Assembly: GCF_002099425.1 (NCBI RefSeq)
Contig: NW_018343954.1
Coordinates: 20,545,501 to 20,609,500, forward strand
Length of the DNA stretch: 64,000 nucleotides
From: Phascolarctos cinereus
Lineage: Eukaryota; Chordata; Mammalia; Diprotodontia; Phascolarctidae
Direction of reading: 5' to 3'
Part shown: positions 56,030-64,000 of the stretch, piece after piece
Layout: each line of letters begins with the position of its first letter
Numbering within the stretch: position 1 is the stretch's first letter
The notes under the pieces: generated by a model
The model's input: the letters and a program-made list of their open reading frames with translations, nothing else
Told to the model about the DNA's origin: nothing
The model's database searches: none
Made by a program: the position numbers and the translations under genes

Positions 56030-57845
56030 CTTATGCATTGCACCTCCAAATCCTGTTCTTTCTCATTTTTGTCCTCAACCACCAATCCTTCAATTCTTTC
56101 CCAGACCATCATCTCTTCCCTAGCTATTCTCCAAGATATCCTCTTCTGCTCTGTTTCTCATCTCACATCACACATATGAATTCTGCAACTATATCCTACT
56201 TCAACATTACTTCTCGTGAAGAGGTAACACTTTTCCTTACAAAGTCTAGATCTCTACATACACTAGCAATTCTTTTCCATTTAGTATCCTCTAGCAGATT
56301 GTCCTTTCTATCATCCCTATTCTTCAGCTAATCTCTCTACTGACTGCTACACTACTACCTATAAACATTTCCATGTCTTCCCCATCCTCAAAAATCGTTC
56401 TCACATGGTCCAATCATCCTTGTTAGCTAATGCCTTATATCTTTCCTCCCTTTTTGTGGCTGAACTCTTGGAGAAGGCTGTCTAATATGTATGCCTCTGC
56501 TTCCTTTAATTTCTTTTTAACTCTTTATGGTCTGACTTCCAAACTCATCATTCAACTGAAAACGTTTTCTCTAAAGTTACTAATGATCTCTTAACTGAAA
56601 ACAAAAATACAGAAACTTTGCTCAGTCATCATCCCATGCCTTGATGTTCTCTGTTCTCTAGGTTTTCCTGACACTGCTTTAACTGGTTCAATTCTTAGCT
56701 ATATTCTATTCTATATTCTATTCCTTCTTCGTCTCATTTGTTGGAGCTTTGTCCAGTTCATTCCCACTAATTGATGGGTGCCTCCCCAAGGCTTGGTCCT
56801 GGGGCTTCTCATCTCCATTTAGACTATTTGACCTAGATACCACATCAGCTCCCATGGTTTCAATTATCATCTTTATGCAAATGTCTCACACATCTACTTA
56901 TATAGCCCTAACTTCTCTCCAGACCTCCAGTCTCATATCCTCATTTGCATTTTAGACATTTCAAAATGAATATCCCAAAGACATCTTAAACTCACCGTGT
57001 CCAAAACTGAACTCATTTTCCCTCCAAAACTTCTATGTCTTCCAAACTTCCCTATTCCACTGAATGGTAACACTTTCCTCCCAATCCCCCAGGCTTGGAA
57101 CTTAGGTGTCATCTTCAACTCTACTCTCTCTCAGCCCAATATCTACTCTGTTGCTGAGTCTGTTGTTTTTACTTTCACAACATCTCTTGTATGCACTTCC
57201 TTCTCTTTTCTAGTACTACTCTGCTGTTGGTGAGGCTCTATTCATTTCATGCCTAGACTATTACGATAGGTTTTCAGTTGTTCTCCCTGGCTTATGTACC
57301 TTTCCACTCCAGTCCATCCTTCACTCAATTATCTAATTGATCTTCCTAAAGCATAGATCATCTCATTCTCCCATTTGATAAACTTCAGTAGCTCTCTTTT
57401 AGATCTCAGAGCAAATATTAGAATATCATCTATTTGACTTTTAAAAAGTCTTTCATAACCTTTGCTATTCCTAACTTTCACGTCTTCTCATACCTTAACC
57501 CTTTACACATACTCTGTGAAACAATGACACTGGCATCCTTTATCTTCCTTGAACTCAACTCTCTTTCCAACTCTGAGCATTTTCCCTGGTGTTCTCCATG
57601 CCTGTAGTCCTTCCCTCCTTATGTGTCTCCTGGATTCACTGGCTTCCTTCAAAGTTCAGGTAAAATCCCCTCTTCTGAAAGAAGCCTTTCTCAGTTCTCC
57701 TGAATCTTATAGAATCATCCTCTAGAAACTATGTCCCCAGGTTTTCCTTTATATATTCTGTTTGTACACAAGTGTTAGCAGGTTGATTCCATATTATACT
57801 ACTTGAGTGTACACTCCTTGTGAGCAGGGATTTTTTTTTAATGTT
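56030..57845 (+). mobile_element. L2-clade LINE relic with reverse-transcriptase C-terminal half
   Basis: Plus strand. Codons can be followed through 'TNDLLTENKNTETLLSHHP' (before RT motif), the palm region 'ISSHGFNYHLYANVSHIYLY' near 56850-56905 (catalytic YADD of L2 degraded to YANV), and 'MSKTELIFPPKLL' with 'AWNLGVIFNSTLS' in the frame 56997-57233 (family: LNLSKTELLIFPPK...ARNLGVILDSSLS). The 3' part 57590-57840 holds 'tcactggcttccttcaaagt' and 'gtgtacactccttgtgagca', the L2 3' end. Several frameshifts; dead and old. It is cut at about 57850, where an LTR element starts. The 5' edge is uncertain. Confidence 0.85.
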
Positions 57846-57856
57846 TTTATTTTTGG

Positions 57857-59509
57857 CTCAGATTCTTAGAATCTAGCTAATCCCTCACTGACTCTCAGAT
57901 TCCGTAAAAGTCTGGCTAATATGGTGGATCTTTAAAAACATGGGCATTGAAGGGAAAACTACAGGATGTCTCCAGACATTCCCCCTCCCCTACCTATTTG
58001 AGGATCTGTTATTTGAATACTCTGTCCTTATGCTCTCCTCTTGCCTTGCCCCTTTGTTAAGAAGAGACCTGATGGTGAATTGGGGGAGCTGATATTCTCT
58101 AGTTAAGCCTCCCATCTCCATTTTCCCTCTGTGCATCAGACCTCCCTATGTTCCCCCAGAAGTGTGGGAGAAAGTTTGGCATCAGGGAATTACATCAAAC
58201 AACATTTTATAATTTGGTTACTGCTAAAATAATTTGATTAGTATTTGGTTATTATTTTAATGTATAAACTTGCCAAAAATCTTGTTTGGTTTTGTCTTGC
58301 TGAGAATTTGCAAGTATATAGAAATAATCTCTGATTGGCTTTTTACACCAGGACAAATTTAAATTTACATGTAAATCCTGGAAAAATTTTTCCTAAACTG
58401 TTATTAGTGAAATTTGCTGTTTGAGGTAAAAAAAAAAAGCTCATGATTTTATTTTGAGTTGTCTAATGGATCATAATAATCCATCTATAAGCCAATAATC
58501 CACCATCTGAGAAATGTCATAAGCTGCTCAGAGAGAATGTGATACTGGTGGGAAGTCAGCACTGGGAAAAGCTGAGAGAACAATTTTAGACTCAGCCTAA
58601 GATGGGATCCTCCTGGCTCAGTTTCCCCATTATATTCCTTTGAGAAAGAATGTTACCCACCTGACTATTCCTGAGTCTGGATGAGGTGGATTTGCTACTG
58701 CATGTTTGGAAAACTGAATTATCTGAATCCAAATAGAGCTAAGGATTTTTTACCTTGTCATATCGTGGCCCTGCAGTCTTTTCTGTCAGATTTGTGTCTT
58801 CCAGATTACAGGCCATTCACCTACAGTCGGTAGCAAACAGTGGGTACCAGCCAGTGTTCCCCCATCATTCCCTGGATGCAGCCTATGCTCGGTTCCAGTC
58901 AACCTCCTCTTCAGGACCCCTCGAGGCAGAGACATTTCTAGGCCCTTTGCCAGCAGAAAACAGTTTCAGAAGCCAAGACCTTAGTTCCTTACTCCAAAAG
59001 AATTTGGATCCCATTTGTTTGAGGGGGGAATAATGAGGATGGGAGGTAGACCCCCAAAAGAGAAAAATCTTAAACTTTCCCACATGGTCAAATCTCTGTT
59101 GTTTGTCTGAGGTTATAATCCCATCAACTAGCCTTTCATTGTGGCGATGACCAATCTCCCAATTCTGTTAACCTTAATCTAGCATAGCTCTCCATTGTTT
59201 CACCTCCTTATGGCCCCTGGCCATATCCCACCCTTAATCCTAGCTAGGCTCTATTCTCCCTTGGCCACCGGTCCAGGTCCCAGGTGTTCTGTTCACCCCA
59301 GGTTATTGGTCCCTCCCATTCAGATCTTCCTTAGACCCCTCCTCAAGTTGCCCCAAACTACTGGCCACTCCTTGGTCCCTCCCACAGTCTTTCTGTATAT
59401 AAGGTCCACCTTGTCTCCATTAAGATGTTCAGATTCCTAGAATCTACGCAATTCCTTACTCAGATTCCTTAAGAGTCTGGCTAACATGGTAGATCTTTCA
59501 TAAACCTCA
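57857..59509 (+). mobile_element. LTR retroelement fossil, broken
   Basis: A partial left LTR (about 57857-57945, only its end part) and a right LTR (59034-59509) share 'agtctggctaa.atggt.gatcttt' and neighbouring sequence at roughly 80-85% identity, pointing to an old insertion. Between them lie about 1.1 kb without a recognisable gag, pol or env domain. A purine-rich tract precedes the right LTR. Family not assigned. Broken: the left LTR is mostly missing and coding capacity is gone. Confidence 0.7.
59034..59509 (+). repeat. Right LTR of the fossil element
   Basis: Begins TGAGGATGGG and ends ATAAACCTCA, giving the inverted ends tgagg/cctca typical of LTRs. Contains a TATA-like tatataag at about 59396 and directly follows the purine-rich tract gaggggggaa at 59021-59030. 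Confidence 0.7.
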
Positions 59510-60350
59510 TCTTAGGCTTAAAGAAATATATATTTTTTTATTTTTTTTAAATATAAATTTATTTATTTTTAGTTTTCAATATTCACTTCCACAAGTTTTT
59601 GAGTTCCAAATTTCTCACCCCTCACCCCACCCCAAGATGGCATGAATTCTGAATACCCCTTCCCCTGGTCTGCCTTCTCTTCTATCTCTCCCCCCTCCCT
59701 TCTCTTATCCTTTTCCCCTTCTATTTTCCTGTATAGCAGGATAGACTTCTGTACCCCATTTCCTGTATTTCTTATTTCCCAGTTGCATGTGAAAACATTT
59801 TTTTAAACATGTGTTTTTAAAACTTTGAGTTACAAATTTTCTCCCTTCCTCCCTCCCCACACACCCCCTCATTGAAAAGGCAAGCAACTTAATATAGGTT
59901 GTACATGTGCAGTTATGCAAAACACTTCCATAGTAGACATGTTATGAAAAACTAACTCTGTTTCCCTAAACCGTATCCTGCCCTCCCATTTATTCTATTC
60001 TTTCTTTTGACCCTGTCCCTCCTCAGAAGTATTTACTTCTGATTACCCTCTTTCCCAATCTGCCCTCCTCTCTATCATCCCCCTGCTCTCTTGTCCCTTT
60101 ATTCCCCCATTTTCCTGTAGGGTAAGACAGATTTCCATACCCAATTGAATGTGTATGTTATTCCCTCCTTAAACCAAATCCTATGAGAATAAGATTCCCT
60201 CATTCCCTCTCACCTTCCCCTGTTTCCCCTCCACTGTGAAAGACTTTTCTTTTCTCTTTTTTTGTGAGATAATTTACCCCATTCCATGCAGGAATATAAA
60301 CAGTTCAACCTTAATAAGTCTCTTATGATTTCTCTTTCCTGTTTACCTCT

Positions 60351-61603
60351 TCATGTTCCACTTGAGTCCTGTATTTGAAAGTCAAATTTTCTATTTAGCT
60401 CTGGTCTTTTCATCAAGAATGCTTGAAAGGCCTCTATTTCACTGATTGTCAATTTTTCCCCCCCCTGAAGGATTATACTCAGTTTTGCTGGGTGGGTGAT
60501 TCTTGGTTGAAATCCTATCTCCTTTGCCCTCTGGAATATTATATTCCATGCCCTGCGGTCCTTTAATGTAGAAGCTGCTAAATCTTGTGTTATCCTGATT
60601 GTGTTTCCACAATACTTGAATTGTTTCCTTCTGGCAGCTTGTAAGATTTTCTCCTTGACCTGGGAACTCTGAAATTTGGCTACAATATTCCTGGGAGTTT
60701 ACCTTTGGGGATCTCTTTCAGGAGGAGATCTGTGGATTCTTTCAATTTCTATTTTGCCCTCTGGTTCTAAAATATCAGGGCAGTTTTCCTTGATCATTTC
60801 TTGAAAGATGATGTCTAGGCTCTTTTTTTGATCGTGGCTTTCAGATAGTCCAATAATTTTAAAATTCTCTCTCCTGGATCTATTTTCCAGGTCAGTTGTT
60901 TTTCCAACGAGATATTTCACATTGTTTTCTAATTTTTCATTCTTTTGGATTTGTTTTACAGTGTCTTGATTTCTCATAAAGTCACTGTCTTCCAATTGCT
61001 CTATCCTAATTTTTAAGGAAATATTTTCTTCAGTAATCTTTTGGGCTTCCTTTTCCATTTGGCCAATTTTTCTTTTTAGGGCATTATTGTCCTCATTGAC
61101 TTTTTGGCCCTCTTTTGCCATTTGGGTTAGGCTATTTTTTAAGGTGTTATTTTCTTCAGTATTTTTTTGGTCTCCTTTAGCAAGCTGTTGACTTGTTTTT
61201 CATGATTTTCTTGGATCACTCTCATTTGTCTTCCCAGTTTTTCCTGTACTTTTCTTACTTGCTTCTCAAAATCCCTTTTGAGCCTTCCAGGGCCTGGGAC
61301 TGATTCATATTTTTCTTGGAGGCTTTGGATGTAGGAGCTTTGACTTTGTTGTCTTCTTCTGTTTGTTTGTTTGTTTTTGTGATTAAGCAATGGGGTTAAG
61401 TGACTTGCCCAGGGTCACACAGCTAGTAAGTATTGTGTGTCTGAGACCAGATTTGAACTCAGATCCTCCTGAATCCAGGGCTGGTGCTCTATCCACTGCG
61501 CCACCTAGCTGCCCCTGTTGTCTTCTTCTGGTTGTATATTTTGATCTTCTTTTTCACCAAAGTAAGATAATATAGTCTGACTCTCTTTGCGCTGCTTGCT
61601 CAT
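60351..61603 (-). pseudogene. HAL1-G ORF1 remnant, interrupted by a SINE
   Basis: From the ATG at 61603 to the TGA at 60351-60353. Without the SINE and its target copy it is about 1,084 bp, matching the 355-codon family length. The frame 60699-61121 is intact over the second half of the coiled coil and the RRM-like domain: LKIRIEQLEDSDFMRNQDTV, KNEKLENNVKYLVGKTTDLE, ENFKIIGLSESHDQKKSLD, KIEIERIHRSPPERDP. The frame 61139-61390 holds the first coiled-coil part (RQMRVIQENHEKQVNSLLKE). The SINE at 61362-61515 splits the N-terminal linker. Several further frameshifts. Dead copy. Confidence 0.87.
61362..61515 (-). mobile_element. tRNA-type SINE inserted in HAL1-G
   Basis: Antisense SINE: (TTTG)n tail at the left, 'ggttaagtgacttgcccagg', 'gtcacacagctagtaagtat', 'agatttgaactcagatcctc', 'gctctatccactgcgccacc', 'tagctgcccc'. 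Flanked by the perfect 15-bp direct repeat tgttgtcttcttctg at 61347-61361 and 61516-61530. The 61-codon plus frame across it is incidental. Confidence 0.96.
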
Positions 61604-62709
61604 GATCCTGGTGAATTACTTGAGTTTTAAACTCTTTGTTTAAAAGGTAAGAGTCTGCTTCCAATATGGAGAGTGTACTATCCCAAGCTTCAGGGGCTTG
61701 TATAGCTGTTTTCTTGTAAGGACCTGTAAATTTTCAGTTCTTCCAAGGTGGTATGATAAGGGGCAAGGTGTTTGCTTGTTTCGTGGCCTGTGACCATAAG
61801 TATTGCTTTCCGTCCTGTAACTGTGAGGAGGGGTTTCTCTCCACAGCCACTACAAGCTCCACCATGCCAGCATTCCTCCTTACCCCAGCATTACCACCAG
61901 AACTGTGACCCAGATCCACACACGGGCAAAGCAAGAGATTCCTGCCTCCACACTGGCAAAGAGATCCCTGCAGTCCCTCTCTGATCAGCCACTGGATTCC
62001 CCCTCAGTCTGTGGGCCGGAAGCTCGGGAAGCAGCTGCCACCCCCCCCCCCCAGGGCCACACTCTTGGGGAATGGAGCTGAAACCTTGCCTTCCTCTCTG
62101 AGCACCGACAGAAACAGACTTTTCCCACTGACCTTCTAAGTTGTCTTTGGCATTTGTGGATTGAGGAGTCTGATAACCTCCACAGCTGCCCATGATTCAG
62201 TTCTCTGAGGCCTGCTCTAGGTTTGCTGCAGCCTGCGTGCCCATGCTGCTCTGGGCTCCCAGCCTGGCGCGATACACCTTTCTGATCAATCATCCAGGTT
62301 GTCTTGGGCTAGAAATTTGTTTCACTCTTTCTTTTTGTGGGTTCTGCTGCTTCAGAATTTGTTCAGAGCCATTTTTTATGAGTATTTGGAGGGGTTTGGG
62401 GGAGAGCTCAAGTAAGTCACTGCTTTCACTCCACCACCTTGGCTCCACCCCTGAAAAAAATATTTTCTTTGTGTCTCCATTGCTTGGCAAAGTGCCTGGC
62501 ACTTAGTTTATGCTTAATAAATAGTAGTTGACTGATTGAATCACAAGAAGTACTAGGGCAACCACAAGGTATTAGATACCTTTAGGAGAAACCAAAGGGA
62601 ATGGGGTGCAGAGGTTGCTGAAAGAGGCTGTGGGACATAGAAAGAGAAGAATGGAATTCCTAGAAACCCGTTTTGCCAACCATTTTGTCAAGGAGTAGCA
62701 CCTAGCACT

Positions 62710-62810
62710 GTGTCATATATATGTGTATGTGTGTGTGTGTGTACATCTGTGTGTGTGTATGTATATATACATATATATATACATATACATATACGTATAC
62801 GTATATATGG
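62710..62810. repeat. TG/TA/CGTA-rich tract
   Basis: Alternating purine-pyrimidine array with tg, tata and cgta units. Confidence 0.88.
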
Positions 62811-63363
62811 AGCTAAATAATTATTTGCGGAATTGAAGTACTGTTAGAGTACTAACAAGTACTGTTAGGGTTATGCAGTATAAATATGAGAAATTCATGA
62901 GATGAAAAATTTGTCAGATACGGTAATGAGTCAAGAGACTTATTAGAGTAAAAATACTTAAATTATGTATATTACTCTGCCTTACTCCCTTGAATCCCTG
63001 AAAGCAGATATCAAAGTACTGTTGAACATAAGTAAAAAAAAAAACCACATAAAAAACATCAAATGTGTCATAGTGCTAAAGTCATTTTCAAAGATGGCAT
63101 TTATATTTATATCCTGACTTTAGCTAAACTGAGATCAAAACTCTGTAAACAGAATATTTAACTCAATTCTAATTAGATTTTCTAGGGCCAAATGAAGAAG
63201 TTATTTTGTGTCATGGTAAAAATGTTGTCAAATCTTTTCTCCTGCAGAATTCTAACCTATAGTATTATATTGCATGAATTAAGTCTTAAGACCAAGAGTA
63301 TCTTTAATCTGATTGAATAGGAAGCAACTTTCCAGAACTCTGAGATAAGAAATATTAGCAGAA

Positions 63364-63367
<4 letters not shown>

Positions 63368-63416
<49 letters not shown>
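63368..63416. repeat. (AC)n microsatellite
   Basis: Uninterrupted AC array; the reading frame across it is an artefact. Confidence 0.97.
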
Positions 63417-63420
<4 letters not shown>

Positions 63421-63864
63421 CAAACATACTTTCCCAGATATCTACTACCTTTTTTTTTAATCTGCTGAACTTTCACTTGTGGTAGCTTAGTGAAACTGAT
63501 TTACATGATAAACAATTTAAACTTAAAGAAATGATCTAAGAGCATCAGACATTATACGATCAACATATAATTCAAGTTTGTTGAATTTTTCAGTTTTCTA
63601 ATACTTCAATTACCTTAAAATGTTTTCATGCTACTGGAAAAAAAAAAACTATTCTACATCTCCACTAACAATTATATAATTATACCAAATAAATGAACAA
63701 AAATAGTAAGGTCATCTAAAGTGTCCCTTTAACTCTTACATTTGAAAAATAAAACAAAATGGGAAAAATAGAATGCTTAACTCCTACTACAATGTCTTCA
63801 GAAGAGGAATTTTAAACTGCAACAACAAAACACTACTCAGCTGAATGGGGTTGGTTTTAGTAGG

Positions 63865-64000
63865 GAGAGGATATGATGAAGTGAACAGAATGCTGAACTT
63901 GGAGAGAACTTTGGATTTGAATTCTGCTTCTGAAACTTAATAGTTTATAGTTTGGGGCAAGTCATTTAAACCATCTGAGGCTTAGTTAACTTGTGTAAAA
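63865..64000 (+). repeat. CORE-SINE, cut by the window end
   Basis: 'gaacagaatgctgaacttgg', 'tttggatttgaattctgctt', 'tggggcaagtcatttaaacc', 'atctgaggcttagttaactt': plus-strand head and core, running off the end of the window. Confidence 0.82.

Larger units (their letters stand above)
59540..62451 (-). mobile_element. HAL1-G: near-full-length half-L1 with nested SINE
   Basis: About 2.9 kb on the minus strand including a SINE of 154 bp. 5' end at the right (reverse complement of 'ggggtggagccaaggtgg'), 5' UTR, ORF1 60351-61603, duplicated 3' UTR, tail at the left. Flanking AT-rich sequence ('gaaatatatatttttt' and 'gaaaaaaatatttt') suggests an imperfect target duplication. It lacks about 200 bp of the 3' UTR near 60283, including the tetranucleotide array, relative to its sister HAL1-C. 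Confidence 0.9.
62455..63860. other. No gene recognised; microsatellites
   Basis: A short L2/MIR-like tail at 62465-62530 ('tgcttggcaaagtgcctggc', 'acttagtttatgcttaataa'), a TG/TA/TATACG tract at 62710-62810, and otherwise unique-looking AT-rich DNA. Confidence 0.5.

Noticed and set aside
58755-59033. 92-codon frame inside the LTR element as a viral gene
   Set aside because: No resemblance to gag, pro, pol or env that I can see.

Overview
The window looks like a repeat-dominated, AT-rich stretch of a marsupial genome, either intergenic or deep intronic. The evidence is the repeat content. There are seven copies of HAL1 ('half-L1', an L1 derivative that keeps ORF1 and lacks ORF2). There are tRNA-headed SINEs whose body reads gtgtgaccctgggcaagtca, MIR/MON1-type CORE-SINEs, SINEs with an RTE/BovB-type 3' tail and (TTG)n, and older L2, L1, RTE and hAT relics. 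This mix is what is described for Monodelphis and Australian marsupials; assigning it to 'marsupial' is inference, and I cannot name the species. I recognise no host protein-coding gene, tRNA, rRNA or CRISPR array.

Layout. 1-9.9 kb: old MIR/CORE-SINEs, a hAT relic, near-full-length HAL1-A (minus) inserted in a CORE-SINE, and two tRNA-type SINEs, one on each strand. 9.9-12.3 kb: mostly unique. 12.9-15.9 kb: HAL1-B (minus). 16-22.7 kb: CORE-SINEs around a largely repeat-free block (about 16.5-21.1 kb). 22.9-25.9 kb: HAL1-C (minus), again inside a CORE-SINE. 26.7-27.5 kb: a diverged duplicated unit of about 165 bp. 28.3-31.3 kb: L2 relic, two oppositely oriented pieces of a non-LTR reverse transcriptase, and an RTE/BovB-like endonuclease relic. 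32.7-33.2 kb: hAT MITE with target duplication, then a repeat-poor block to 34.7 kb. 36.7-39 kb: an L1 with most of ORF2 missing, head to head with the 5' part of HAL1-D. 40-47 kb: CORE-SINE, candidate solo LTR, SINEs, L2 and L1 3' ends. 48.0-51.0 kb: HAL1-E (plus), flanked by a clear 13-bp target duplication and inserted in another SINE. 52.9-53.3 kb: fragment HAL1-F. 53.4-55.8 kb: mostly unique. 56-57.8 kb: L2-clade LINE with reverse-transcriptase remnants. 57.9-59.5 kb: an old, broken LTR retroelement with no recognisable coding capacity. 59.5-62.5 kb: HAL1-G (minus), carrying a nested tRNA-type SINE with a perfect 15-bp target duplication.

The elements form a readable chronology: L2, MIR and CORE-SINEs are oldest, HAL1 copies cut into them, and a tRNA-type SINE cuts into one HAL1. 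The observations most worth following are properties of the HAL1 family seen by comparing its copies: a PCNA-binding (PIP-box)-like motif at the ORF1 N-terminus, two successive 3' termini in the 3' UTR, a 5' end that keeps the L1 YY1-type initiator, and an antisense reading frame across the 5' UTR. All coordinates of repeat edges are by eye and carry an error of some bases to tens of bases.
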